Of a stretch of DNA of 20,080 bases, positions 1 to 7,929 are shown piece after piece. Both the position numbers and the translations under genes were made by a program. Within the stretch, counting starts at the first letter, position 1. Each line of letters begins with the position of its first letter. The notes under the pieces are model-generated. The model worked only from the letters and a program-made list of their open reading frames with translations, was not told where the DNA came from and searched no databases. The stretch comes from a virus: the IMG/VR virus record IMGVR_UViG_3300007345_000407, positions 1 to 20,080 of that record; one strand, given 5' to 3'.

Positions 1-213
1 ACCTGCCGCTGTATCGTTAGCGTCACCTCCTGCTTTTATTCTAAGTGTAGTAGCACTTGCAGGCTGTAAGGTAATGTAATCCCCTATTGAGCAAATAGGA
101 GTTAGTGTTGTTGGTGTTGCTGAGTTGTGTCCAAACTTGTGTACTAGAGAATGCCCTGCTACGTTTCCTTTTGATACCTCTGTATAGAAGTCTGTTTGTG
201 ATATATATGCCAT
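1..213 (-). CDS. Virion structural protein, N-terminal part (cut by window edge)
   Basis: Only the first 71 codons are in the window, starting MAYISQTDFY and still open at base 1. The residues are rich in Thr, Ala, Ser and Gly (GNVAGHSLVHKFGHN, then a stretch ending GGDANDTAAG), a composition and phrasing typical of phage head or tail structural proteins. The start is fixed by context: the stop of the upstream 457-residue gene is one base before this ATG, so the two are translated as one unit. I do not recognise a named family, and the rest of the protein is needed to say which part of the virion it belongs to. Confidence 0.7.
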   Translation of the reverse strand, partial: MAYISQTDFYTEVSKGNVAGHSLVHKFGHNSATPTTLTPICSIGDYITLQPASATTLRIKAGGDANDTAAG

Positions 214-214
214 G

Positions 215-1588
215 TTATCCTACTATGTGCCAATTAGATCCGTCACAGGCTACTGTGATAGATTCATATTGAGCTGTTAATAATTGTGTTAATTGTCCAT
301 CTATTGTTTCAGTGCCATCTCCATCAATTGTGATGGTTCCTGTACCTACATTCTTAAATTCATATCTTTTACCATTACCTGCTACTGCTGCTACTGGTAA
401 GGTTATCGTGAAACTGTTAGCTGTTGCTATAATTAAATAATCATAGACTGTGGCTGTATATGTACCACTCTTACCTACTGTTGGTAGAAATAATCCTTTT
501 CTTGAATCTGATACTGTAAACCATTCTGTACCATCACACTCTATAATCATAGATTGGTATTGGCTACTTAGGGTTTGAGTAGTTAGTCCATCTAGAGTTT
601 CAGCTCCATCTGGGTCAACTATAATCTCTGTGTTTGTTCCTGTGTTTACTACTTCATATCTCTTACCTAGACCGGCTGTTGCCGCTGCTGGTAGAGACAC
701 TGTAAAACTATTTGTAGTACATATTACTGAGTAATCATTAGCAGTAACAGTATAATTTGCTGTCTTTACTACGGTTGCATATAACTGTCCTAGTTGTGTA
801 CTGTCCTCTACGAACTTTTTAACTGATTGCTGAGATACTGTTTTAGTATCATCATCAGATGTCATATCATCTTCGTCTAAGAAATACCCGTATCCAGCCA
901 AAGTTGTATCTGCGTTCATTGTTGCTCCCGCTGCGTTTACATTGGTTGCATCTGTTACATCTGCTAGAGCCTCTATTCCATCTACCTTAGTTTGTAAGGC
1001 TGACCCCTTTAATCCTGCGGGTGTCATAGCTCTGGTTGCATCTGTCCCTGTGTCTGTTTCGGCTATTGTGGCTAGTTCTACTATTCCACTTGCTATAAGA
1101 CTTGCTGCTGATACAGCCATATCTCCGGCACTGTCGGCCTTAACTCCATTTACACTTAATCCTATGTATCCACCTGCATCTGGGGACTGTAATGTTCTTG
1201 TTGCTGTTAGTCCTGCAGAGGTTAACACCGTGAAAAAATCTGTAGCCCCCCCAATTTGTATGTCTGAGGAGGTTCTAATGTATGTGTCTGCGTTTAATAC
1301 TATTGTCTTAGCTGAATCACTAATGGTTACTTTTGTTTCAAACCCACTGTCATCATAGTCTCCTATTATAGTTGTGATATTTCCAGCGGCTTTTAGCCCA
1401 GATTCAGAAATACTTTCGTAACTTACCTCTGGCAACTGTGTTATATATGAGACTACAAAATCTGTTAAGTCCCCTATACTATAACTCTTAGTTGCAAATA
1501 GGGAATCTGAATCAGTCCCTAATAGGTAGTCGTCTACACTTATTAGTTGATCTAATGGATATTGTGTCTTATCTTTTATTCTTGCCAT
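215..1588 (-). CDS. Tail fibre/appendage protein with MARIK N-terminal anchor and duplicated C-terminal domain
   Basis: 457 residues. The first ~45 residues (MARIKDKTQYP..., then GTDSD, then TKSYSIGDL) match the start of the 696-residue protein upstream, so they are probably a shared anchor that fixes different fibres to the same virion site. The middle (about 160-265) has phrases common in tail fibres, such as GIVELAT, DATRAMTPAGL and DDDTKTVSQQSVKKFV. The C-terminal ~185 residues are two tandem copies of a beta-rich unit of about 85-90 residues; each has T(A)NYTV or GTYTATVYDY, then NSFT(V/I)(S/T)LP, GKRYE, GxETxDG and a W near the end. The family role is host contact; the exact target is unknown. 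Leader is A-rich (AAAAAATAAAAA) with no Shine-Dalgarno. It lies 26 bases after the repeat protein and abuts the next virion gene. Confidence 0.8.
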   Translation of the reverse strand: MARIKDKTQYPLDQLISVDDYLLGTDSDSLFATKSYSIGDLTDFVVSYITQLPEVSYESISESGLKAAGNITTIIGDYDDSGFETKVTISDSAKTIVLNADTYIRTSSDIQIGGATDFFTVLTSAGLTATRTLQSPDAGGYIGLSVNGVKADSAGDMAVSAASLIASGIVELATIAETDTGTDATRAMTPAGLKGSALQTKVDGIEALADVTDATNVNAAGATMNADTTLAGYGYFLDEDDMTSDDDTKTVSQQSVKKFVEDSTQLGQLYATVVKTANYTVTANDYSVICTTNSFTVSLPAAATAGLGKRYEVVNTGTNTEIIVDPDGAETLDGLTTQTLSSQYQSMIIECDGTEWFTVSDSRKGLFLPTVGKSGTYTATVYDYLIIATANSFTITLPVAAVAGNGKRYEFKNVGTGTITIDGDGTETIDGQLTQLLTAQYESITVACDGSNWHIVG

Positions 1589-1614
1589 TTTTTATTTTTT
1601 AATACTACCATTCT

Positions 1615-3444
1615 TTAAGGGTTTGAATAAGTCCAGTTTAAAGGTAGTGGGTTTGTTATTGGTACTCCACTTGGCCCTGTTAATACTTGCGGTGATGCTG
1701 CTGCTACAAGTCCAAGAACTACATTGTCCATTTCTGTTGCATTAAGACTTGTGGTTGAATAATCTATTGAAAAAGCTATACCTAACATTTTACCTACCGT
1801 TAATGCTCCTGCGTCAAAAAATGGATCACTAAAAACTGTTACATTTGACACATCAAATTCAGGTATAGTTGTAATTCCTGAATTTGGAAAGAATCTTGCC
1901 ATATATGGTAAAGATGAAAAATCATATAATGGTAATGTTGTTAATGACAAGCAACCTGCAAACATATAATTCTGACCTGCAAAACCGATTGAAGATGTGT
2001 CTATAAGAGGTGCTGTGGTAAGAGCCGCACAACCATTAAACATATTTTGAAAACTACTAATACCTGCGTGAATAAGTACTGGAATATTATCAATTACCGT
2101 ACAACCAGAAAACATACTACTAAACTCTGTTGCCAATGGTGTATTAAAAGAAGGAATAGTTAATAAAGAAGAACAATCTTTAAACATAGAACCCATTCTT
2201 GTTACAATAGAAAAATCAAATAAAGGCACAGAAACTAATGAACTACAACTATCAAACATACCAAAAGCACTTGTACACCCTGTTGTATCAAAAAGCTGAA
2301 CAGAAGTTATAGTTGCACACCCACGACAAAGATAATATAGGTCTGAGCATCCTGACGTATCTATAATAGGAATACTAGGTAAATCTCTACAACCGTCAAA
2401 CATTTGCATTGCAACCGTAAGAGGGGGTACAGTTCCTAAATCTAAATTAACTAAAAATGTATTGCTATAGAACATTTCTTCTGCTAATGATAAACTAGCT
2501 GTAGAGGTAAATGTTATGTCTGTTATTTTATAGCAATTTTTAAACATTTCACTCCCATTAGACAATACTGTAGTATTGTTCATTGTTACACCTAAAAGAT
2601 TTGTGCAATTAATAAAGGTTCTGAAACAACTACTTACAAGAGGTGCATTTATGGTTACTGCTGTTGTTAAAGAAGTACAATTTTGAAAAGAATATGCTAA
2701 ATCATTTGCTTGGGTGAAATCAAAATTTGGAATAGCTGTTAAAGATACAGCATAGTAGAACATTTCTCTGAAACTCGTAACTAAAGGAGTATTGAAGTCA
2801 GGCACAGTTACTAAATCACTACAATTATAAAACATAGCGTTCATAGTTAGAGCTGAACTAGTATCTATCAAAGGCATAGTTGTAAAAACATAACAGTTTT
2901 TAAACATACTATTAAAAACTGTTACTTTTGCTGTATCTAATAAAGGAATACTTTCAAGAAGCCAGCAGTCATTAAACATAGAACTTATATTTTCAACGTT
3001 GTTTGTGTCCAAAAGCGGAATTGTAGTTATTTTCCGACAATTAGAAAACATATTATTCATATTAGTTACTTTTGAAGTATCAAATAACGGAATGGAAGTA
3101 ATATTTATACAAAGACTAAACATTGAAGATGTATTTTCTGAATTGCAATCTCCATTCCAAATGAAATTTGTTAAACCAGTCATACTATTACACAATGAAG
3201 CCGTACTTGTTAGTGTATCTCCTTTTATAACTTCTAATTGAGTGTAGTCTGCTAATGTGCCACCTATATTAACAAAAGTAATGGTGTCATTAGATGTTAA
3301 GCTGTAAGTGCCATCAAGATTATCTGTAACATTTACTGTTCCTCCTGTAGCACTATTTATTGCAGGTAATGAAGGACTCGTAATAAGCATTTCAAAAGTC
3401 TTTACCTGTGATATTCTTTTTCTATCTAAAAATGGGCTTATCAT
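1615..3444 (-). CDS. BspA-like (DUF285) repeat virion protein, probable receptor-binding adhesin
   Basis: 609 residues. After a short N-terminal part (1 to ~105, with a DNLDGTYSLTSND strand) the protein is an array of about 19 imperfect repeats of ~23 residues, consensus xxMFxxCxxLTTIPLxDTSxVTx. This is the pattern of the BspA-type/DUF285 leucine-rich-repeat group (PF03382-like), known mainly from surface adhesins of Bacteroidetes, Firmicutes and mycoplasmas. Repeats start near NTSSMF and run to about residue 560, followed by a ~50-residue tail ending LNWTYSNP. The central repeats diverge (MFYSNTFLVNLDLGTVPP). No signal peptide or membrane anchor is visible. The start overlaps the stop of the upstream fibre gene as ATGA, and a fibre gene follows, so it is most likely a virion appendage. 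Binding function is inferred. Confidence 0.85.
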   Translation of the reverse strand: MISPFLDRKRISQVKTFEMLITSPSLPAINSATGGTVNVTDNLDGTYSLTSNDTITFVNIGGTLADYTQLEVIKGDTLTSTASLCNSMTGLTNFIWNGDCNSENTSSMFSLCINITSIPLFDTSKVTNMNNMFSNCRKITTIPLLDTNNVENISSMFNDCWLLESIPLLDTAKVTVFNSMFKNCYVFTTMPLIDTSSALTMNAMFYNCSDLVTVPDFNTPLVTSFREMFYYAVSLTAIPNFDFTQANDLAYSFQNCTSLTTAVTINAPLVSSCFRTFINCTNLLGVTMNNTTVLSNGSEMFKNCYKITDITFTSTASLSLAEEMFYSNTFLVNLDLGTVPPLTVAMQMFDGCRDLPSIPIIDTSGCSDLYYLCRGCATITSVQLFDTTGCTSAFGMFDSCSSLVSVPLFDFSIVTRMGSMFKDCSSLLTIPSFNTPLATEFSSMFSGCTVIDNIPVLIHAGISSFQNMFNGCAALTTAPLIDTSSIGFAGQNYMFAGCLSLTTLPLYDFSSLPYMARFFPNSGITTIPEFDVSNVTVFSDPFFDAGALTVGKMLGIAFSIDYSTTSLNATEMDNVVLGLVAAASPQVLTGPSGVPITNPLPLNWTYSNP

Positions 3445-5531
3445 AGTGCTATTTGTTCAAACCAAAATTCAACTTTACTTCCGTTATGAGTACAAACTAA
3501 ATACATATCTGTGCTAATTATAAAATCACTTCCAAATATTTTAGTTGCTCCTGTTACTGTAGGCTCAGATCCAGCGTTTATAAGAGTTTTTTGCCAAGCT
3601 CCACCAGTTGTTCCTGTTGTTGTATATGTAGTTGTTGCATTTGCAGACCCCATATTACAAAGTCTACCAAAAGTGTTGTTTAAAGTTATAACAGTACTAC
3701 AATCGGCCACAAGTTGGATTATTGGTGTAAACTCTACACCACTCTCATCACTTTTTACAGTTACTACTTTACTAGCTCCTCCTTCATAATTAGTCGGTGT
3801 ATCAATTAGTCCTATAAAACTAATATCTGTCGTAGGGTCTTCATGGTCAATACCTCCTTGAACATGTATCCAATCAAAATCTAACTCACTTGAATTCTTG
3901 ATAGAAAACTCTATTCTATCATATGTAGTCATTGAAATCGTTGTTGGTACAAAATCAGTAAAAGGCATGTTAACTAAATTCCATGTGCTACCTCTTGGCT
4001 CATCAAAACCTCGACTTTTTAATTTGTTTATGTAATAAGTTCTTAACCAATAACCTCCAGAAGATATATCTATTAACTTAATGGTTATACTTGTATTTTT
4101 CTCTGTTGTACCTGTCTCTTTAAGTGCAAAAATAAGTCTGTCATCTACATCAAATGTAGCTGATGAACCTTTATCCCAAATGACTGAATCTCCTGTACCT
4201 CCTATAGCTGGTACATTTAAACTTTTTGACCCTATATATGGAGGAGACGTTGTGTCATCTAAGTCTGCTCCTGCTGCGAGTGAAGAATTAGTCCACTCAG
4301 TATTTTCGTTGTACACCATGTCTGATGTAACATTTGGGTCAGTTGTTTCATTAGCTAGTACTAGCTTAACAGAAAGCTTAACTTCTGTAAGTAAGTTTAT
4401 TGATTCTTCTACAGGTGATCCGGCTGGTGTTCCTTCTAAGACCTCTATAGTTGGATTTATTGATCCTAATGGATTTATTCTAGCTACAATTACATCAATT
4501 CTATTGTTAGCAACATCTCCATTACTAAGAGTTATAGTATCTGATGCAAATATATTGTAGTCTATACCATCTATAATAAACTTGTTTACGTAGACATAAT
4601 ATGTTAATCCAGATATATGTGTTACTCCATACTCTACTGCAGCGTTAGGTCTGAATAAATCTGGAAGAGTAACTACAGGTTTTAGTTTTAATACTGGTGT
4701 GATTGACCCCATTGGATCTCGATATACTGTTGGTACCCAATCATCTTTACCTTCATAGGTTGTATCTATAGTGTCAGTAAGTGATAAGTATGTTCCTTCT
4801 GTTATACCTAAATCATTAGAAGATAACAATATAAAATCTCCGTTTACAGTTGCCGTAAAACCGTTTCCATAAGTCCCATCGGCTCCTACAAATCTGTAGT
4901 ATTTTATATTACCTGTAAAAATGGGAACCCCTTTAGTATTATATTCAACCTCTCTTATTTCAAAAAAGTAATCAGCATTACTATCTATTAAATATCCACC
5001 AACAACAGTAGTTATGTTTACAACTTCTTCTGGTGGTGTTGAAATATCTTCGGTTGTTAATTCATAAACAACTGGTGGAAGATTATCATTAGTTTGTATA
5101 GTATAAATTTCAGTAGACTTCCTAAACTCTAAATTATCAGCCGTAATTACTATTGTTCCCCCTACTCCATATGTTCCTTGTCCTACATCTTTTACCCAAT
5201 AATAATCATACCAAATTTTTTCATCAGTTTTTGTATTTGTTATAGTAGTTTCATTTCTTTGTACTACTACACAAGCTATATCTTGATTAGCAACTGTAAA
5301 TTCATTTGAGGCATTTACAGCTATAACTGCAGCATCTATACCACTTGTAGTAGCTTTTTTAGTGTAAAATAACCTAACAATATTAGTTTGGTCAGTTTGT
5401 ATATAGGTTGCTAAATCATCTACAGTGTAATTTTTAGTAGCTCCGCCCCCTGTATCAGAGCCTATAACTATCTCTTGTCCAGTTATACTTGTATCTCTGG
5501 GGTATACTGTTTCATTCTTAATTCTTGCCAT
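3441..5531 (-). CDS. Tail fibre/baseplate appendage protein with MARIK anchor
   Basis: 696 residues. The N-terminus (MARIKNETVYP..., GSDTGGG, TKNYTVDDLATYI) is the same anchor module as in the 457-residue protein. Residues ~160-400 are beta-rich without a recognised family. Residues ~410-560 (NTEWTNSSLAAGAD ... SLNVPAIG ... DFDWIHVQGG) look like a jelly-roll carbohydrate-binding fold. Next comes FIGLIDTPTNYEGGA-KVVTVKSDESGVEF, a phrase found at the end of many fibre shafts, and then a ~100-residue C-terminal domain with a Cys at each end of its first strand pair. It opens an operon: a promoter-like box lies 35-42 bases upstream, and it shares ATGA with the following DUF285 protein. The sugar-binding assignment is inference from pattern only. 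Confidence 0.8.
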   Translation of the reverse strand: MARIKNETVYPRDTSITGQEIVIGSDTGGGATKNYTVDDLATYIQTDQTNIVRLFYTKKATTSGIDAAVIAVNASNEFTVANQDIACVVVQRNETTITNTKTDEKIWYDYYWVKDVGQGTYGVGGTIVITADNLEFRKSTEIYTIQTNDNLPPVVYELTTEDISTPPEEVVNITTVVGGYLIDSNADYFFEIREVEYNTKGVPIFTGNIKYYRFVGADGTYGNGFTATVNGDFILLSSNDLGITEGTYLSLTDTIDTTYEGKDDWVPTVYRDPMGSITPVLKLKPVVTLPDLFRPNAAVEYGVTHISGLTYYVYVNKFIIDGIDYNIFASDTITLSNGDVANNRIDVIVARINPLGSINPTIEVLEGTPAGSPVEESINLLTEVKLSVKLVLANETTDPNVTSDMVYNENTEWTNSSLAAGADLDDTTSPPYIGSKSLNVPAIGGTGDSVIWDKGSSATFDVDDRLIFALKETGTTEKNTSITIKLIDISSGGYWLRTYYINKLKSRGFDEPRGSTWNLVNMPFTDFVPTTISMTTYDRIEFSIKNSSELDFDWIHVQGGIDHEDPTTDISFIGLIDTPTNYEGGASKVVTVKSDESGVEFTPIIQLVADCSTVITLNNTFGRLCNMGSANATTTYTTTGTTGGAWQKTLINAGSEPTVTGATKIFGSDFIISTDMYLVCTHNGSKVEFWFEQIAL

Positions 5532-5565
5532 AGTATATTGGTAGTACTTAGTTTATACTTCTGTG

Positions 5566-5573
5566 CAAATTTA
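5566..5573 (-). promoter_or_regulatory. Promoter -7 box before the fibre operon
   Basis: The minus strand reads TAAATTTG, a full match to the Bacteroidetes -7 consensus TAnnTTTG, followed by about 34 A-rich bases to the fibre ATG. No clear -33 TTG is seen at the usual 19-21 base spacing. It lies in the 102-base gap after the lysis cassette. Confidence 0.55.
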
Positions 5574-5633
5574 CTAAAAATAAAGATGTGGTTTATTTGT
5601 AGGTATTAGACTTTCTTATTTTTTGAAGTGTAG

Positions 5634-6068
5634 TTATAACGTTGACCCTACAAAATACCCTGTTAATCCAGCTACAATTAACCACAACCATTTTTTCAAC
5701 CGTTGTTTTTTAAGAAGTTTCTCAGAGTTATTAAATAAAACTGTAACTTGATTGAAGTTAGCGTCTTTGGTTTTTATAATTTCTTTGTATGCGGGGACGA
5801 TTGTATCTTGATAATTAACAAACCTTTTCTCTAGTGAAAGATAGGAATCTGAAAGACTTTTATTTTCTCTTTTCAAGATGTTAAAAGCCGTATCTAGTTT
5901 TGCCTCATTCTCTAATCCGTTGGCTATCTCATTAACTTGTTCCCAAGAATAGGTAGCTGAATCTTTTAATGTTCTCTTCCTAATCTCTTCTAAACTTATA
6001 GTTTGAGAGAAGGCTGTCATTGTGAAAACGAGAGTTAATACGATAAATAAATAACTGTTTCTCAGCAT
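5634..6068 (-). CDS. Spanin-like envelope protein (signal peptide, coiled coil, C-terminal membrane segment)
   Basis: 144 residues. The first ~22 form a signal peptide (LFIVLTLVFTMTAFSQ, probable cut after SQ or FS), residues ~25-120 are charged and helical with heptad character, and the end (WLWLIVAGLTGYFVGSTL) is a transmembrane helix after a basic patch KKQRLKK. Signal sequence plus coiled coil plus C-terminal membrane helix is the layout of unimolecular spanins, which span the periplasm and fuse inner and outer membrane at the last step of lysis. However, there is no cysteine in the protein, so it lacks the lipobox of a true u-spanin or Rz1. Its start lies 89 bases inside the upstream spanin-like gene in another frame, as in Rz/Rz1 pairs. 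Other membrane-tethered functions are possible. Confidence 0.55.
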   Translation of the reverse strand: MLRNSYLFIVLTLVFTMTAFSQTISLEEIRKRTLKDSATYSWEQVNEIANGLENEAKLDTAFNILKRENKSLSDSYLSLEKRFVNYQDTIVPAYKEIIKTKDANFNQVTVLFNNSEKLLKKQRLKKWLWLIVAGLTGYFVGSTL

Positions 6069-6336
6069 CTTTTCTTAATTTTTGTTCTTTTTTATAGCTG
6101 TTATAATAACTATTGTGAACCACTGTTTCTGTTTGTTCAAAATTATTTGCTGTTAAGATAACTCCGTTTAATGAGTCAACTCGTAGTTGACGGGTAACTA
6201 GACTATCTTTATAGTCTTTCTTCATTTGCCTGTGTTCTTTAAAACCATAACCACCACCTGCCAATAAAAGAAGGATAATCAAAACCATAGTGCCTATTAA
6301 CCATGGGGTAATTGTTCTTTTCTTTTCAGTTGTCAT
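5980..6336 (-). CDS. i-spanin-like (Rz-type) membrane protein
   Basis: 118 residues. A short basic N-terminus (MTTEKKRTITP) is followed by one transmembrane helix (about 12-32, LIGTMVLIILLLLAGGGYGF) and a charged helical domain, the N-in/C-out layout of inner-membrane spanins. The start shares ATGA with the end of the DUF5675 gene, and the last ~30 codons overlap the next spanin-like gene in another frame. Position at the end of a lysis cassette supports a spanin role, but there is no sequence family I can name and a generic phage membrane protein is an alternative. Confidence 0.55.
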   Translation of the reverse strand: MTTEKKRTITPWLIGTMVLIILLLLAGGGYGFKEHRQMKKDYKDSLVTRQLRVDSLNGVILTANNFEQTETVVHNSYYNSYKKEQKLRKDAEKQLFIYRINSRFHNDSLLSNYKFRRD

Positions 6337-6776
6337 CTTGGAGGGTCTATAATAGTTATTGTTGTTCCAACATTCTGCATAGGTTTCATAATGTTGTGGA
6401 ATCTAGTGAGAGCTTTTCTACTTGCTCCCACATCATAATACCCATCTCCATTAATACGTGCCATAAACTCTCCCGGTGCAATACACCCCTTTAATTGGTT
6501 CCAATAGTTAGCTGGGTGAATTTTTAACTCAGATCTCCCATCAGGTACATTTTTTAACTCCCACACCATGCCGTATTTAGGAGATCTTTCCCAAACCAAT
6601 GGATAAGTACCCGGAGGACAATTACTCTCCCCCTGTGCGTTGTTTCGATCACCACGTTCAATACATGGTTGTACATATATTGGTTGCCCTTTTGTATCAA
6701 GTACATAAAGAGAACCTGTAGATTGATTATAATCTTCCCAATGTCGTTGTAAAAAAACCTTTAATCTCATTGTCAT
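6333..6776 (-). CDS. DUF5675 family protein in lysis cassette
   Basis: 147 residues. The order of conserved pieces fits DUF5675: an N-terminal strand with STGSLYVLD, a Cys-Glu-Arg block (QPCIERGDRNN), a small loop PPGTYPLVWERSPKYG, then LKIHPANYWNQLKGCIAPG (about 84-102). His87 and Cys98 sit in an H...GC arrangement that recalls L,D-transpeptidase-type active sites, but this resemblance is only by eye. DUF5675 proteins are frequently placed among phage lysis genes and are often guessed to act on the cell wall; no activity is established that I can cite. ATGA overlaps on both sides place it in one translational unit with the holin-like and spanin-like genes. No other endolysin candidate is seen in the window. 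Confidence 0.75.
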   Translation of the reverse strand: MTMRLKVFLQRHWEDYNQSTGSLYVLDTKGQPIYVQPCIERGDRNNAQGESNCPPGTYPLVWERSPKYGMVWELKNVPDGRSELKIHPANYWNQLKGCIAPGEFMARINGDGYYDVGASRKALTRFHNIMKPMQNVGTTITIIDPPR

Positions 6777-7063
6777 ACTTCTCTATCATTCTTATTAAAA
6801 AACTCTTCTTCTTCTTTATAAATTCTGTTTTGTTTTTCTCCCACAGTCCCTACTAGTAATCCTACTCCGGCAGTGACTACTCCAAGTATTAAAGTAGTGT
6901 CAATAACAAACTCCATGTCTTCTGCAGCTTCTATTAGTTTAAAAAATACTATGGCCCTAATAATTATCGAAAACCAAGCCATAAGAAGACCGTTTATGAT
7001 AATAATAGTGCCATTAACTCTTTTAGTAGACAGCTTTCCATTTCTATCTTTAAACTGTTTCAT
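6773..7063 (-). CDS. Small membrane protein, holin candidate
   Basis: 96 residues with two hydrophobic helices, about residues 18-42 (IIIINGLLMAWFSIIIRAIVFF) and 54-75 (TTLILGVVTAGVGLLVGTVG), a charged N-terminus and an acidic C-terminal tail (YKEEEEFFNKNDREV). Size and layout fit holins, which permeabilise the inner membrane to start lysis. The start overlaps the upstream stop by one base (TAATG) and its stop overlaps the DUF5675 start (ATGA). No named holin family is recognised. Confidence 0.6.
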   Translation of the reverse strand: MKQFKDRNGKLSTKRVNGTIIIINGLLMAWFSIIIRAIVFFKLIEAAEDMEFVIDTTLILGVVTAGVGLLVGTVGEKQNRIYKEEEEFFNKNDREV

Positions 7064-7341
7064 TAGAGATTATATTCTTTTTTTAAGTCTTTAAGCATAC
7101 CCATTCTCTCAGGATCATCATTAAACTCTCTTTCATAAGCATCAAATACTATTGAAAAAGCCTTTTTAAGTCCTTTAAGTTCGCTTTGTATTTCCTCTAG
7201 TTCGTGATGTAGTTTTTGGGTTGTTTCAGAACATTTACTTTTGTTGTTTAATATTACTCCAGCAAGACCAATTATACCGCCACCAATCACGCTTACAACG
7301 CCATAGATATTATTAACACCGTCTGTTATTAGTTTAATCAT
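7063..7341 (-). CDS. Small membrane protein with coiled-coil tail
   Basis: 92 residues. One hydrophobic segment near the N-terminus (about 12-31, IYGVVSVIGGGIIGLAGVIL) is followed by a charged helical region (QKLHHELEEIQSELKGLKK) with clear heptads. A single-helix holin, an antiholin or a lysis regulator would all fit; the context of three consecutive small membrane genes favours a holin/antiholin group. The start lies inside the end of the upstream gene (8-base overlap). Confidence 0.55.
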   Translation of the reverse strand: MIKLITDGVNNIYGVVSVIGGGIIGLAGVILNNKSKCSETTQKLHHELEEIQSELKGLKKAFSIVFDAYEREFNDDPERMGMLKDLKKEYNL

Positions 7342-7603
7342 ATAGCCGCTTCGTGGTTTCTTTAATATTATTTAAAAAATCCTTGAAGCTACTACTTTTT
7401 CTTATATCACCTATCAGTCTTATTGTTCCATAGCTGGATACTGCTCCCGTAACTATACCTAGAAATATACGTAAAGAAAGGGTTATATTGACAGTCATGC
7501 CATCATTTAAAACCATTATTACGCCACACACTCCGAATGTGACAATTGTTGCCCATTTTGCTATAGGTGGCATTAGTCCTGTTTCATCTAGTGGCTCTCT
7601 CAT
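7334..7603 (-). CDS. Small two-helix membrane protein, holin candidate
   Basis: 89 residues with hydrophobic helices at about 15-33 (KWATIVTFGVCGVIMVL) and 42-65 (LSLRIFLGIVTGAVSSYGTI) and a basic C-terminal helix (IRKSSSFKDFLNNIKETTKRLYD). This is the layout of class II holins. It is the first gene of the lysis run, 13 bases after the stand-alone anchor-module gene, so the lysis genes are probably co-transcribed with the virion genes upstream. Confidence 0.55.
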   Translation of the reverse strand: MREPLDETGLMPPIAKWATIVTFGVCGVIMVLNDGMTVNITLSLRIFLGIVTGAVSSYGTIRLIGDIRKSSSFKDFLNNIKETTKRLYD

Positions 7604-7616
7604 AATTCTTATGTTT

Positions 7617-7901
7617 TTATACTGGTGATATTAATATAGATGCTGCTGCTATAAAAGTATCAAAATCTGAGTAAGGTGTTGTTCCATCTGTCCAATCTGT
7701 AACTAAGGCTGGTGATTTTAAAGTTCTACCTAGTTCATTTCTAGACTTTAATCCTATTCTTATTTTATCTTCGTTGATTACTCCGGAAGAGTTTTTTTCA
7801 ACAGAATCGTAGTAAAAAGAGTATAGTCCCTTCTCATAATCTAATCCATCTAAATTAAAGTAGGCTGTAGCATTGTTAGTACTTGCTTTTATTGCTGGCA
7901 T
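7617..7901 (-). CDS. Stand-alone virion anchor module (paralogue of two larger proteins)
   Basis: 94 residues, MPAIKASTNNATAYFNLDG... to ...ISPV. Almost the whole protein matches the N-terminal ~92 residues of the 258- and 290-residue proteins upstream: KAS(T/I)NN, LDGLDYEKG(L/M/V)Y, YYDSVE, I(R/V)xGx(K/R)S, and TDWTDGTTPYSDFDT. It lacks any C-terminal effector part. It could be a minor virion subunit, a competitor or spacer for the shared attachment site, or what remains after loss of an appendage. No frameshift is visible at the C-terminus. A good promoter (-33 TTG, 19 bases, -7 TATCTTTG) lies 29 bases upstream of the ATG. Confidence 0.75.
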   Translation of the reverse strand: MPAIKASTNNATAYFNLDGLDYEKGLYSFYYDSVEKNSSGVINEDKIRIGLKSRNELGRTLKSPALVTDWTDGTTPYSDFDTFIAAASILISPV

Positions 7902-7929
7902 ATTCTTATTTTTTATTGTTGCTTTTGTA

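Noticed and set aside
942-1358. Plus-strand frames inside fibre, DUF285, LamG, recombinase and reductase genes
   Set aside because: All lie opposite genes with clear protein families, have no promoter or leader of their own, and their translations are low-complexity mirrors of Thr/Ala/Ser-rich proteins.
1615-3444. CRISPR or tandem DNA repeat array
   Set aside because: The periodicity is at protein level (~23 residues, in frame, degenerate); there are no identical DNA repeats with spacers.
215-5531. Invertible fibre segment controlled by the serine recombinase
   Set aside because: The related fibre starts are on the same strand and would recombine as direct repeats; I saw no inverted sites flanking a segment. 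Not excluded for sites outside the window.
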